This document shows positions 33,263 to 42,834 of a stretch of 55,404 nucleotides of DNA, piece after piece. Each line of letters starts with the position of its first letter. The stretch's first letter is position 1. Source of the DNA: Bacteroidota bacterium (GTDB lineage Bacteria; Bacteroidota; Bacteroidia; Cytophagales; Cyclobacteriaceae); the NCBI GenBank assembly GCA_947470895.1, contig CANIVF010000026.1, positions 1 to 55,404 on the forward strand, written 5' to 3'. Both the position numbers and the translations under genes were made by a program. The notes under the pieces were generated by a model. That model was not told where the DNA came from and searched no databases. It saw only the letters and a program-made list of their open reading frames with translations.

Positions 33263-34936
33263 TTAGAAATCATAGAGTCGCTGCGGAATATTCCAGCGCA
33301 AAGCTACAGAAGTAATGGATGTGTTGTTATTATAAAATGCAAGATCGCATTTGCTCTGCCGGATTATTTGAGATGCATCCACAAAGAGATTGTGCTTGAG
33401 CATATACGAAGCTGTCATGTTGATGGATAGTATCGTATTACTGGCACCCTGGCCAATGCTGTTGTTGTATTCCTGCTCTCGGGTTTGGGTTGCTTTCATA
33501 ATATTACTTCCCCAGTTTTCGCTCGTTCCGTCACGACCCATGTTTACATAACCTGCTTTGGCCATCAGGTTTAATCGTGGCAAAGGCTGATAACGAACAA
33601 TACCAATCAACTCATTGAAATTAGCGCCCAACGGATGAGCCAATGACTGTCGGTAATTGCTATAACTACCATATTGGGTTGTATGTGAATACGTATAAGG
33701 CCTCACCATGTTGGCTTCCAGCTGAAGATCAAGATTCGAGACGCCTAATGCATCAATATATTTTACACCTCCCTGTAGCGCATACTTATTGGCCCACCAA
33801 CCATTGCCTGCCTTGATTTCATCGAGCACAAATTCATCCAACACTGCCTGACCATAAAGTGAAACACCTTTAAATACATTCCATTTGAAATCCATCCCTA
33901 GCAAAGCGTTATCACTACTACCAAAATGCTGCTCTATGGCGCGATAGAAAATAACAGGGTTTAGGTAGCTTGGATCGAACGTGTTGTTGTTAAGCGAATC
34001 CTGCGGACTAAACACCACCGACTCGAACACACCCAGATTAAACTTCTTACCAATATTGATGCTGGCATGGTGGAAGGCCATGAATTTTTCCGGATAGCGT
34101 GATTTGTTTGCTGACTTCGTATTGTCGGCCACCATGCGGTTGAGTTGAAACAGGTAATTTATTTTCCAAACGCGCACGTTGGTTCTTAGAAAAAGAGTAG
34201 GTGATGAATAATCAGAGAAAATCAGCGAGCGGTGTCCATTGCCTATAAACGTGCGGTCGTTACCAAACTGCATGTTCATGTGCTTACTGATGTTAATGTC
34301 GATGTAAGCACGTGCCTGAAAAAAGTCGACACCATGATCTTTGAAGTCCTTCCAAAATCCCTCGTGAGGCACCACTGGGTTCACCAACATTTGTTCATTT
34401 ACATATGATGGCAACACCGATTGATTCTCTCCTAAAAAAGTATAGAATCCTACCTTGCGATCGATCATGCCACGGATTTCAACACCACGGGTATTTGTCA
34501 TTACGGGATAATCCAATCGATTGTCCTTACCTCCACTAAAATACAATACCGGATTTACGTGCAAGTCAAACTCGGGCATGTCGATATACACCAGGTCCGA
34601 TTTCTTGCGATATAATTTTTTAAGGAAGGGCTTTTTACTTTCGTTTGTCTCGGGTTTGCTCCACTCCCAACTGTCGTTTCGCAAGAAGTGACGATTAAAT
34701 TCATCGGCACGCGAAGTAAAAACCTGATCGGTGGCCAAGGTGTCCAGGTACTTTACAATAGCATCGCGTTTATATGGCTTCACAGTGGTGAAGAAGCCCG
34801 GAACAATACGTCCGGATTTGATCTCATACCGATCGATCCAGTGATAGTAATCCTCATTGAGGGTGGCATTGGTGCTTTGGGCACCAGCATGATAGAAACA
34901 GATCAGGAAAATAAATCCGGGAAAAATCCTCTTCAT
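33263..34936 (-). CDS. Wzi-like outer-membrane beta-barrel protein
   Basis: 557 residues with signal peptide MKRIFPGFIFLICFYHAGAQ. Alternating aromatic/polar strands are typical of an outer-membrane barrel, for example FGNDRTFIGNGHRSLIFSDY and PTLFLRTNVRVWKINYLF, which resemble the capsule-assembly Wzi family of Bacteroidota. The end RWNIPQRLYDF finishes in Phe, as barrel proteins often do. Nine bp from the exporter gene, so a coupled role in surface polysaccharide is likely. The exact function is uncertain. Confidence 0.8.
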   Translation of the reverse strand: MKRIFPGFIFLICFYHAGAQSTNATLNEDYYHWIDRYEIKSGRIVPGFFTTVKPYKRDAIVKYLDTLATDQVFTSRADEFNRHFLRNDSWEWSKPETNESKKPFLKKLYRKKSDLVYIDMPEFDLHVNPVLYFSGGKDNRLDYPVMTNTRGVEIRGMIDRKVGFYTFLGENQSVLPSYVNEQMLVNPVVPHEGFWKDFKDHGVDFFQARAYIDINISKHMNMQFGNDRTFIGNGHRSLIFSDYSSPTLFLRTNVRVWKINYLFQLNRMVADNTKSANKSRYPEKFMAFHHASINIGKKFNLGVFESVVFSPQDSLNNNTFDPSYLNPVIFYRAIEQHFGSSDNALLGMDFKWNVFKGVSLYGQAVLDEFVLDEIKAGNGWWANKYALQGGVKYIDALGVSNLDLQLEANMVRPYTYSHTTQYGSYSNYRQSLAHPLGANFNELIGIVRYQPLPRLNLMAKAGYVNMGRDGTSENWGSNIMKATQTREQEYNNSIGQGASNTILSINMTASYMLKHNLFVDASQIIRQSKCDLAFYNNNTSITSVALRWNIPQRLYDF

Positions 34937-35088
34937 CGTAAATTCAATTAGTGCTTAAAATGCCAGCCTTCTTCAAAAATCAAGTATAATTTGCTTGCTA
35001 TGCGTGCTCACGGGCAGTTTTCCATATTTTGCACGGCTACCAATCCCACAATCTTAAGAATTTATTGGCAAATTTGAGGGCAAAGCAC

Positions 35089-35118
35089 TTGTTTTTAGAG
35101 TCTGTTTTTCTACTTTTG
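35089..35118 (+). promoter_or_regulatory. Bacteroidota-type promoter of rpmE2
   Basis: TTG (35089-35091), 19 bp, then TACTTTTG (35111-35118). This matches the -33/-7 consensus TTG-N17-19-TAnnTTTG used by the primary sigma of Bacteroidota. The start of transcription would be near 35124, leaving a leader of about 15-20 bases before the L31 ATG. Confidence 0.8.
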
Positions 35119-35140
35119 CAGTCCTTTAAGTAAGTTGATT

Positions 35141-35386
35141 ATGAAAAAAAGCATTCATCCAGAGTATAAAGAAGTAGTTTTTTGGGATACTACCAGCGAT
35201 TTTAAATTCTTAAGTCGTTCAACATCAGTTCCTAAAGAAACCATCAAATGGGAAGATGGAAAAGATTATCCTGTAATTAAAGTCGAAGTTAGCTCTGCTT
35301 CACATCCATTCTACACCGGCAAAAAAATGTTTTTGGACACTGCAGGTCGTGTGGAGAAATTCCAAAAGAAGTACGGAAAGAAATAA
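35141..35386 (+). CDS. rpmE2: 50S ribosomal protein L31 type B
   Basis: 81 residues from the ATG at 35141 (MKKSIHPEY). It contains no Cys, hence it is the zinc-independent type B form, which lacks the CxxC ribbon of type A L31. Lys-rich C-terminus [11 protein letters not shown]. The gene has its own strong promoter and an intrinsic terminator. An ATG two codons earlier (35135) is possible. Confidence 0.97.
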   Translation: MKKSIHPEYKEVVFWDTTSDFKFLSRSTSVPKETIKWEDGKDYPVIKVEVSSASHPFYTGKKMFLDTAGRVEKFQKKYGKK

Positions 35387-35416
35387 GTTTTTTCTTCCGA
35401 TCATGTTTTTGTTTTA

Positions 35417-35446
35417 AAAAGGTCTCTGTACGGAGACCTTTTTTAT
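35417..35446 (+). terminator. Rho-independent terminator after rpmE2
   Basis: AAAAAGGTCTC (35417-35427) pairs with GAGACCTTTTT starting at 35434, with a six-base loop. The A/T part allows function in both directions. Confidence 0.9.
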
Positions 35447-35502
35447 TGCCCGATTCGCAGTGGTAATTTGTCAAAGGCTGGTGATCACCCTATTTTAGCA
35501 GC

Positions 35503-36693
35503 ATGAATGTAATCCTTTTCGATAACCCCACTATCCGTCAGGATTTATTGCCATTTACCTTCACCAGGCCCGTGGCCGACATTAGGGTTGGTATTCTTAC
35601 CATTTCAGAGAAATGGGAAACCCATCTGCAAACGAAGCCGTCTTTTTCGACCGCGTCATACCTATCAAAAAAATTCCCAGCGCATTATACTTCCGACAAT
35701 CTTTGGATCAATGGTGCAGCTTGCCCCAATGCAGAACTGGTAGCAGCAATTCATCAATTGAATCCGGGTGATGCCATCGCTAAAGACCGTATGATTTTGG
35801 TGGTGCGCACTTCCGATGGCGAGGTACCAGAAATTATCACCGGCAAAATCAACGAGTTTACTCATTCCGTTACGTTGGTCGATCAGGTTTGGAAAATCTA
35901 TCAATACAACGGAGCGCAGATCCGATCCGATTTTGATTTGATTACCAAAGGCAGAAAATCTGCTCCAATCACCGATGTGCACACCAGAGTATATTCACCG
36001 GAAAATATCTTTTTAGAAGAAGGTGCTCAAGTGAGAGCAACGCTTCTTAATGCAGAAGACGGACCTATCTATTTGGGTAAAGATTCCTTCGTTCAGGAAG
36101 GCTCACTCATTCGTGGTCCGTTTGCACTCTGCGAAGGTGCTCAGGTAAACATGGGTGCTAAAGTGAGAGGCGACACAACCGTTGGTCCATTTTCAAAAAT
36201 TGGTGGTGAGGTCAGCAACTCGGTATTATTTGGATATAGCAATAAATCGCACGATGGCTTTCTAGGAAATTCTGTGATTGGTGAGTGGTGTAACATTGGT
36301 GCCGACAGCAATACATCAAACCTTAAGAACAATTACGAAAACATAAAACTTTGGAATTATGTCAAGGGTGGATTCAAAGACACAGGTCTCATGTTTTGCG
36401 GCTTAATGTTTGGCGATCACAGTAAATGCGGCATCAATACGATGTTTAACTCAGGAACGGTTGTTGGCGTGAGTTCGAGTATTTTTGGTGATGGCTATCC
36501 GCGCAATTTTATTCCTTCCTTCTCGTGGGGTGGCGCAGCCGGGTTCACTACCTTTCAATTTAACAAGGCCATGGAAACCGCTGCTAAAGCAATGGAACGG
36601 AGGTCGATGCCTTTAACTGATTTAGACAAAGAAATTATGATCCACCTGTTTAATGCGTCAGCACCATATCGCGTGTGGGAAAAGAAATCATGA
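35503..36693 (+). CDS. GlmU-like sugar nucleotidyltransferase
   Basis: 396 residues, the Bacteroidota 'GlmU family' protein. The N-terminal domain (MNVILFDNPTIRQDLLPFTFTRPVADIRVG) is a degenerate nucleotidyltransferase fold without the canonical LAAGxGTRM loop. The C-terminal half is a left-handed beta-helix of hexapeptide repeats (IYLGKDSFVQEG, CEGAQVNMGAKVRG) with a NSVIGEWCNIGAD turn. It may be an acyltransferase or uridylyltransferase in sugar-nucleotide supply, but activity is unproven. First of four co-directional genes up to 39628. Confidence 0.85.
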   Translation: MNVILFDNPTIRQDLLPFTFTRPVADIRVGILTISEKWETHLQTKPSFSTASYLSKKFPAHYTSDNLWINGAACPNAELVAAIHQLNPGDAIAKDRMILVVRTSDGEVPEIITGKINEFTHSVTLVDQVWKIYQYNGAQIRSDFDLITKGRKSAPITDVHTRVYSPENIFLEEGAQVRATLLNAEDGPIYLGKDSFVQEGSLIRGPFALCEGAQVNMGAKVRGDTTVGPFSKIGGEVSNSVLFGYSNKSHDGFLGNSVIGEWCNIGADSNTSNLKNNYENIKLWNYVKGGFKDTGLMFCGLMFGDHSKCGINTMFNSGTVVGVSSSIFGDGYPRNFIPSFSWGGAAGFTTFQFNKAMETAAKAMERRSMPLTDLDKEIMIHLFNASAPYRVWEKKS

Positions 36694-36716
36694 TTACATT
36701 TAAACCCTAACACGCT

Positions 36717-37844
36717 GTGAAGTTTTCTGATATTCCAGGTCTTACTGAAATAAAATCTACGCTTATTGACTCAGTGCGCAATCAGCACATTGCACACGCA
36801 CAACTTTTTTTGGGCAAACCGGGTACACCGAATTTACCGCTTGCTCTTGCCTACGCCTCTTATATTCACTGCCAGAATAAAGGAGCCACCGACTCGTGCG
36901 GTACTTGTCCTGCCTGCAGCAAGAGTTTAAAACACATCCATCCAGATACCAACTTTGTTTTTCCGCTCAGCAACATCAAGAACGATAAAGATGAAGATCG
37001 CTTTAAGTCAGACATCTTAAAAGAATGGCGGATTTTTCTTACCGACCACCCTTATGGGGATATGGGTGATTGGGTAAATTCGTATGGTGGCGAAGATAAG
37101 CAACCTGCGATATCGCGCGATGCTGGTCGTGAGATCATAAAAATGCTTTCACTGAAACCCTTTGAGAGTACCTATAAAGTGATGATCATCTGGCAACCTG
37201 AACTCATGCACCCTTCGGCAGCCAATGGAATTCTGAAAATTCTGGAAGAACCACCACCAAATACATTATTCTTATTGATCAGCAATGCCGCTGATCGATT
37301 ACTACCGACTGTTCTTTCGCGCACTCAAATGGTTCAGGTTCGTCAATTAAGCGATGAGGAATTGAATGGATACCTGTTGCGGAAAAGCACTTCGCTGAGT
37401 GAAGAACGAAGGCACGAGATTATTCAACTGGCCGATGGAAACTTGAATCTTGCGATCAAACTGATCGACAGCGAAGAAGATCATTTCCAGAGGCGTTTTG
37501 AAGAATGGATGCGTTCGTGTTTTAAGCGGGATTACGCGAAATTACTTACCTACTCGGAAGAATTTCATGAGGCAGACAGGCTGAGCCAGCGCAACTTAAT
37601 TCAATACGGGTTAGGCATGATGAGAGAAACGCTGCTACAATTTTCAGGAGCCTCATCCATCGGCCGGGTGAAAGCCAACGAAGCCAGTTTCGTACAAAAC
37701 TTCAGCAAGGTTATGAATGTTAATAAACTGGAAAAAATTAACAACCTGATGAGCGAGGCCACTTATCATTTAGAACGAAACGGAAGCGCTAAAATGATTT
37801 TCCTTGATCTCTCATTACAAATTTCAAAAACAATAAATCCATAA
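36717..37844 (+). CDS. holB: DNA polymerase III subunit delta prime
   Basis: Clamp-loader subunit, 375 residues, GTG start at 36717. The AAA+ module has a degenerate P-loop (LGKPGTPNLPLA, lacking the Walker Lys), as expected for the non-ATPase delta prime wrench subunit. The Cys4 zinc module CQNKGATDSCGTCPACSKS and the segment KILEEPPPNTLFLLIS (about 180) are diagnostic. A long hydrophilic stretch around GDMGDWVNSYGGEDKQ is a common Bacteroidota insertion. Confidence 0.94.
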   Translation: MKFSDIPGLTEIKSTLIDSVRNQHIAHAQLFLGKPGTPNLPLALAYASYIHCQNKGATDSCGTCPACSKSLKHIHPDTNFVFPLSNIKNDKDEDRFKSDILKEWRIFLTDHPYGDMGDWVNSYGGEDKQPAISRDAGREIIKMLSLKPFESTYKVMIIWQPELMHPSAANGILKILEEPPPNTLFLLISNAADRLLPTVLSRTQMVQVRQLSDEELNGYLLRKSTSLSEERRHEIIQLADGNLNLAIKLIDSEEDHFQRRFEEWMRSCFKRDYAKLLTYSEEFHEADRLSQRNLIQYGLGMMRETLLQFSGASSIGRVKANEASFVQNFSKVMNVNKLEKINNLMSEATYHLERNGSAKMIFLDLSLQISKTINP

Positions 37845-37856
37845 TTTTAAAGAGCA

Positions 37857-38741
37857 ATGACTAAGCAACTTCTATTTTTAACCATCTCAGTTCTAGGTCT
37901 GTTATCAAGCTGCGCGCAAAAGACAGATAAAAATGATTACCTCGTTACCATCAAAACAAGCCATGGTGATCTGGTAGCTATTTTATATGATGAAACTCCA
38001 AAACACAAAGCGAACTTCGTAAAGCTTGCAAAAGAAAAATATTTTGATAGTCTTTTATTTCATCGGGTAATGCAGGGATTTATGATACAAGGCGGAGATC
38101 CGGACTCAAAAAAAGCACAGGCTGGCCAGCCCTTGGGAGTAGGTGGCCCCGGTTATACCATTGAAGCAGAATTCAATTCTAATTTTTTACATGAAAAGGG
38201 CACACTGGCTGCAGCTAGAACACCCGATGGTCAAAATCCAACCAAAGCGTCAAGTGGCAGTCAGTTTTATGTGGTTCAAGGCACGGTGATTCCAGAATCC
38301 GCTATCGAAAATCTCAAGATTGATCAAATGAAATTAAATACCGCATTTCGCCAGGTGATGATGAATCCATCCAATAAACCCTTGGTTGATTCATTGAATC
38401 TGATCTACCTGAGTGGAGACATGAATGCGTATCAAAATAAAATATTCAGCCTGGTGCCTCGCATCGAAAAAGAAACCGGCATGAAAGTGACTCGCGAAAT
38501 TTCATCTGAAAAAATAAAGGCTTATACCACCGTTGGTGGCGCTCCACATCTTGATGGAGAGTATACCATCTTCGGAAAAGTGATTAAAGGGCTGGAGATT
38601 ATCGACAAGATTGCAGCTGTAACCACAGCGTCTGGCAATCGTCCAATTGAAGATATAAGAATGACAGTAACTGTTGAAGAAATGTCGCGCAAGAAAATCA
38701 CAAAAGAATTTGGCTATCAATATCCGGAAATTAAAAAATGA
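37857..38741 (+). CDS. Cyclophilin-type peptidyl-prolyl isomerase, lipoprotein
   Basis: 294 residues. A lipobox (LGLLSSC, Cys about 19) points to membrane anchoring in the cell envelope. The cyclophilin domain starts at VTIKTSHGDLVAILYDETPKHKANF, with FHRVMQGFMIQGGDP and GSQFYVVQG. It is interrupted by about 80 residues of helical insert before closing with LDGEYTIFGKVIKGLEIIDKI. Its TGA stop overlaps the ATG of the next gene (ATGA). Confidence 0.93.
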   Translation: MTKQLLFLTISVLGLLSSCAQKTDKNDYLVTIKTSHGDLVAILYDETPKHKANFVKLAKEKYFDSLLFHRVMQGFMIQGGDPDSKKAQAGQPLGVGGPGYTIEAEFNSNFLHEKGTLAAARTPDGQNPTKASSGSQFYVVQGTVIPESAIENLKIDQMKLNTAFRQVMMNPSNKPLVDSLNLIYLSGDMNAYQNKIFSLVPRIEKETGMKVTREISSEKIKAYTTVGGAPHLDGEYTIFGKVIKGLEIIDKIAAVTTASGNRPIEDIRMTVTVEEMSRKKITKEFGYQYPEIKK

Positions 38742-39628
38742 AAATTCTCATTACCGGTGCCAATGGTTTACTTGGCTATAAATTGGTGCAACTTTTAAGT
38801 AAGCAACCCACCATTCAAACCATTGCCACAGGAAGGAGAATGATCTCTGATCTTCCGGCCAACGTAGGGTTTAGTGAATTAGACATTACTGATTCGCTAC
38901 AAACCGAAATTATTATTAGTCAACTAAAGCCGGATGTGATCATCAACTCCGCAGCGATGACTCAGGTTGACCAATGTGAAACGGATCGCGATGCCTGTTG
39001 GAAAGCGAATGTAACCGGCATTGAAAATCTGATCGCAGCATGTGCAAAAACTCATGCTCACCTGGTACACATCTCTACGGATTTTATTTTCGATGGCTCC
39101 CATGGTCCATTAGATGAAATGGCCATTCCCAACCCGGTAAATTTTTATGGCGAAAGTAAACTGGCTGGAGAAAGGGCGCTGCAACAAAGCTCGATAAGCT
39201 GGGCAATTTTACGCACCGTTTTGGTGTATGGTGTAACACCCGATATGAGTCGGAGCAACATTGTACTTTGGGTTAAGAAAAGTCTGGAGGATGGTAAAGT
39301 GATCCATGTTGTGAATGACCAATGGCGCACGCCAACGTTAGCCGAAGACCTCGCCATGGGATGCTTCCTTGCAGCGACAAAAAAAGCGAAGGGTATTTAT
39401 AATATATCGGGAGAAGAAGTAATGACGCCCTATGACATCGCCATACAAACTGCTGATTTCTTTACGCTCAATAAATCACTTATCCAGGCAACCGATTCGA
39501 GCAGGTTTAAGCAGCCCGCAGTGAGGCCAGCAAAAACCGGGTTCATCATCGCCAAGGCAAAAATTGAATTGGGATATCAGCCGCATTCATTTAAAGAAGG
39601 CTTAGCCCTGATGACGTCTCAGCTCTGA
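38738..39628 (+). CDS. rfbD: dTDP-4-dehydrorhamnose reductase-like SDR
   Basis: 296 residues, extended SDR fold. NAD(P)-binding GANGLLGYKL at the N-terminus; catalytic Tyr and Lys in FYGESKLAGE (about 131), and the family motif NSAAMTQVDQCE. Would reduce a dTDP-4-keto sugar. The absence of rfbA/B/C in the window leaves the substrate open. ATGA overlap with the cyclophilin gene. Confidence 0.85.
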   Translation: MKILITGANGLLGYKLVQLLSKQPTIQTIATGRRMISDLPANVGFSELDITDSLQTEIIISQLKPDVIINSAAMTQVDQCETDRDACWKANVTGIENLIAACAKTHAHLVHISTDFIFDGSHGPLDEMAIPNPVNFYGESKLAGERALQQSSISWAILRTVLVYGVTPDMSRSNIVLWVKKSLEDGKVIHVVNDQWRTPTLAEDLAMGCFLAATKKAKGIYNISGEEVMTPYDIAIQTADFFTLNKSLIQATDSSRFKQPAVRPAKTGFIIAKAKIELGYQPHSFKEGLALMTSQL

Positions 39629-39711
39629 AAGGTAATTATGCCAATACATATCTCGACTGTTTTTACATCGCATTTAAATTTCAATCTTTCCTGAATACAA
39701 AAACAAAAAAC

Positions 39712-41085
39712 ATGTCAACAGATCGCGGACAATGGGGTTCAAAATTTGGTTTCATTATGGCAGCTGCGGGCTCTGCGGTGGGGTTGGGTAACATCTGGAG
39801 ATTTCCTTATCTGACGGGTGAGAATGGAGGAGCCGCATTTGTCTTGGTTTATATTCTCTGTGTGGTTCTGGTTGCTATGCCAATGCTCATCAATGAAATT
39901 GCTATTGGTAGATTGACTGGTAAAAATCCAGTGGGGGCAGTTCAGAAATTGGGTGGCAATAAATTTTGGATAAGCCTGATTGGTGTACTTCCTCTGATTG
40001 TAACATTTGTAGTACTTAGCTATTACAGCACGATTGCCGGTTGGACTGTGGGCTACATTTTTACATCGCTCTTTTCTTTAAAAATATCCTTCTCAGAATT
40101 CATTGCAAATCCTTCGTATGTAATACCCCTTGGCGGTGCTGTCATCTTAATGACTGCATATATTGTTTTAGCAGGGGTGTCAGGAGGTATCGAAAAAGCA
40201 ACCAAGATTTTGATGCCCATGCTCTTCGTATTATTGATACTCGTGATCTTACGCAGTGTAACACTTCCGGGAGCGGGTAAAGGAATTGAGTATTATTTGG
40301 TACCCGATTTTTCAAAAATAAATGGTCATGTCGTGCTGGCCGCCCTAACACAAGCTTTCTTTTCATTAGGCGTTGGCTGGGGTATGATGATCACCTACGG
40401 ATCTTACCTCAATAAAAATCAAAACATTGTTACCTCCAGTTTGTGGGTGAGTGCCATGGATACATCCGTGGCATTGCTTGCAGGCTTTATGGTGTTTCCC
40501 GCTGTGTTTGCATTCAATCAATCACCGGCAGAAGGTCCTACCTTGGTCTTTAATGTATTGGCCAATATTTTTCAACAGATGCCACTTGGCAATATTGCCG
40601 GGGCATTGTTTTTCCTCTTGTTGTTTTTTGCAGCTATCACTTCTACTATTTCGATGTTAGAGGCACCTTCGGCTTATTTCATGGATCAGAAGAATTGGAA
40701 CCGCAAGAAGGCGGCCTGGACGGTAGCCATTGCAGCATTTCTATTGGGCATTCCATCAGCACTTTCCACCGGTGCCCTTGAGGGTTTATCTATCGTTCAG
40801 GTAAATTTTCTTGGTGTGATTAAAACCGGTGTGATGGATATTTTAGATTATTTATTTGGCAGCTTGCTCATGATGCTGGTTGTGCTATCAACATGCGTAT
40901 ATACAGGCTGGTTTATCAAAACAGAAATACTTGTTGATGAAATAGCCTTCGGAATGCCCACGTTTAAATCAGGAAAGATTTTGGGGATAGCACCTTACAA
41001 AATCTGGTTATTCATGATCCGGTTTGTTTGTCCGATTATCATCGGAATTGTTATCCTGAATATGTTTGGTGTGTTTGGTAGCTAA
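39712..41085 (+). CDS. Sodium:neurotransmitter symporter family protein
   Basis: NSS/SNF family secondary transporter with the LeuT fold, 457 residues and about 11 helices. The first helix GSAVGLGNIWRFPYLTGENG holds the unwound substrate/sodium site and is nearly invariant in the family. Bacterial members import amino acids such as Leu, Trp or Tyr with Na+. Terminated by a hairpin at 41125-41150. ATG at 39712. Confidence 0.95.
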   Translation: MSTDRGQWGSKFGFIMAAAGSAVGLGNIWRFPYLTGENGGAAFVLVYILCVVLVAMPMLINEIAIGRLTGKNPVGAVQKLGGNKFWISLIGVLPLIVTFVVLSYYSTIAGWTVGYIFTSLFSLKISFSEFIANPSYVIPLGGAVILMTAYIVLAGVSGGIEKATKILMPMLFVLLILVILRSVTLPGAGKGIEYYLVPDFSKINGHVVLAALTQAFFSLGVGWGMMITYGSYLNKNQNIVTSSLWVSAMDTSVALLAGFMVFPAVFAFNQSPAEGPTLVFNVLANIFQQMPLGNIAGALFFLLLFFAAITSTISMLEAPSAYFMDQKNWNRKKAAWTVAIAAFLLGIPSALSTGALEGLSIVQVNFLGVIKTGVMDILDYLFGSLLMMLVVLSTCVYTGWFIKTEILVDEIAFGMPTFKSGKILGIAPYKIWLFMIRFVCPIIIGIVILNMFGVFGS

Positions 41086-41124
41086 GCTTTTAAGAATTCC
41101 ATTAGTTAGTATAGAACTGAAATT

Positions 41125-41152
41125 AAAGGGTGATCTTATTGTCACCCTTTTT
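41125..41152. terminator. Bidirectional intrinsic terminator
   Basis: AAAGGGTGA (41125-41133) pairs perfectly with TCACCCTTT (41142-41150), followed by T residues on the plus strand and preceded by A residues that give U-rich tails on the minus strand. It lies between two convergent genes. Confidence 0.85.
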
Positions 41153-41154
41153 CA

Positions 41155-42789
41155 TTAGTCCAACACCTCGGTCACCGGCTGGCCTGTATTACCGCTAGGA
41201 AACTTAATTTTAAGCAATACAGAAAGCGTTGGAGCAATATCAGTAATCGTATGAAACTGTGATGAACTTCCTTTCTTAATTCCCGCTCCATAAAATAAAA
41301 TCGGAACATGCGTATCATACGAGTAAGAAGATCCATGCGTTGATCCGGTAACACTACTCCAGGCCAACCATCCTGGCTCAAGCACAAAGGCAACATCACC
41401 ACATCGTTTAGCGTTAAATCCACGCACTACTTTACCCCGCACCCCATCTTCACCATAAGCAGCCTGCCTCAATACGCTTGAAGAAAAAACCTGAGCAATG
41501 CCCTCCGTCTTCAATAAAAAATTCGCTATCAGTTCGGATGCTATCATTAAATCAATACCGGAAGAACGCGGATCAGAGCCAAAAGCTTCATGATTAATGT
41601 ACACTTGTTCTGTACTCATTTTTTCAATGATTTTCTTACCAGGGAAATATTTCTGAAGATGTTCAATCAGATTTGCCTCCACATAAGCTGGCCTGAAATA
41701 TCCGGCAGGCACTCGCTGATCAATCAAGTATTGTGGAACTTCAGCTACCGCATGATCCGCGGTAAGAAAAACAGTATATGCTCCTTTACCCACTTCTTTA
41801 TCTAAGGTTACAAGTAAGTCCTCGAGTGTTTTATCTAATCGTAAATAGGTATCTTCCAGTTCTACCGCATTGGGGCCCATGGCGTGGCCGATGATGTCTG
41901 TGCTTGAAAATGAGACAGTCAGAAAATCAGTGATTTCATCTTTACCTAATCCTTCGGCCAACAAAGCACTCTTGGCAAAATCGGACACGATGGTATTACC
42001 CCAAGGCGTCATTGTAAGCAAATTAAAGCCCCCCATCTGTTTCCTCAATTCTATAAGATTGTATGGAAACGTTGGTTTGTCTTTGCCTTTCCATTTTCCT
42101 TCGTAAGGAGAATCATCAGGCCCAGCCTCAACATATTGTTCTACTGGCAACAGTGTATTCCACTCCTGATTTAAATACTTATCTGCCAACTTAAGGTCAT
42201 TGAATTTTTGAACCCACTTGGGAAGCGTGTCATAGTAGTAGGTACTTGTAATCATCTTTCCGGTTTTTCCATCATACCAATATGCTCCATCAGGCATATG
42301 CCCAGCGGGTAGCACTGCGCCCCGATCCTTCAAAGAAATGCCAACTACTTTTGCCCGCTGTTGTGATGCTAACTTTAATTCATCGGTAATGGTCGTGGAT
42401 AGAAGTCGCCATGGTGACACCGCTCCCCCGACATCCGTGCCTACCGGTTTTTGTTTGGGGTCATTTACGCAGTTAACTTCTGTCTTTAACGATCGGTCGT
42501 ACCATTCATTGGCCACAATACCATGGACAGCTGGAGTACTCCCCGTAAAAATGGAAGCATGCCCAGGCCCTGTTTCGGTAGGTACATAATTATAATGTGC
42601 ATTCTGAAGCATGAAGCCTTCATTCATTAACCGTTTAAATCCATTCGGTCCCAATTTACTTTCATAACGATAAAGATATTCCTGGCGCATCTGGTCTACC
42701 ACAATACCCACCACTAATTTAGGATGGTTTTGCGCTATCAATACCTGAGTAAATAACACGAGACCAACAACGACTGCATTTTTTTTCAT
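41155..42789 (-). CDS. pafA: Alkaline phosphatase, PafA type
   Basis: Secreted phosphate-irrepressible phosphomonoesterase, about 544 residues. ATG at 42789 (MKKNAVVVGLVLFTQVLIAQ signal peptide); another ATG lies 9 bp upstream. Nucleophile Thr is in TETGPGHAS, with the Asn of VANEWYD and the Lys/Arg pair LKDRGAVLPAGH that binds phosphate in PafA of Elizabethkingia. Zinc ligands appear in FLTADHAVAEVPQ and the C-terminal STHGSSYSYDTHVP. The Thr nucleophile and Lys/Arg pair favour PafA over PhoA or nucleotide pyrophosphatase. Confidence 0.94.
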   Translation of the reverse strand: MKKNAVVVGLVLFTQVLIAQNHPKLVVGIVVDQMRQEYLYRYESKLGPNGFKRLMNEGFMLQNAHYNYVPTETGPGHASIFTGSTPAVHGIVANEWYDRSLKTEVNCVNDPKQKPVGTDVGGAVSPWRLLSTTITDELKLASQQRAKVVGISLKDRGAVLPAGHMPDGAYWYDGKTGKMITSTYYYDTLPKWVQKFNDLKLADKYLNQEWNTLLPVEQYVEAGPDDSPYEGKWKGKDKPTFPYNLIELRKQMGGFNLLTMTPWGNTIVSDFAKSALLAEGLGKDEITDFLTVSFSSTDIIGHAMGPNAVELEDTYLRLDKTLEDLLVTLDKEVGKGAYTVFLTADHAVAEVPQYLIDQRVPAGYFRPAYVEANLIEHLQKYFPGKKIIEKMSTEQVYINHEAFGSDPRSSGIDLMIASELIANFLLKTEGIAQVFSSSVLRQAAYGEDGVRGKVVRGFNAKRCGDVAFVLEPGWLAWSSVTGSTHGSSYSYDTHVPILFYGAGIKKGSSSQFHTITDIAPTLSVLLKIKFPSGNTGQPVTEVLD

Positions 42790-42834
42790 ATCGATCATTA
42801 ATGAATAAACGGAAGTGTAAAATTAATCAAAAGA

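Noticed and set aside
36141-36332. Minus-strand frame within the GlmU-like gene
   Set aside because: Shadow of hexapeptide-repeat codons on the other strand.
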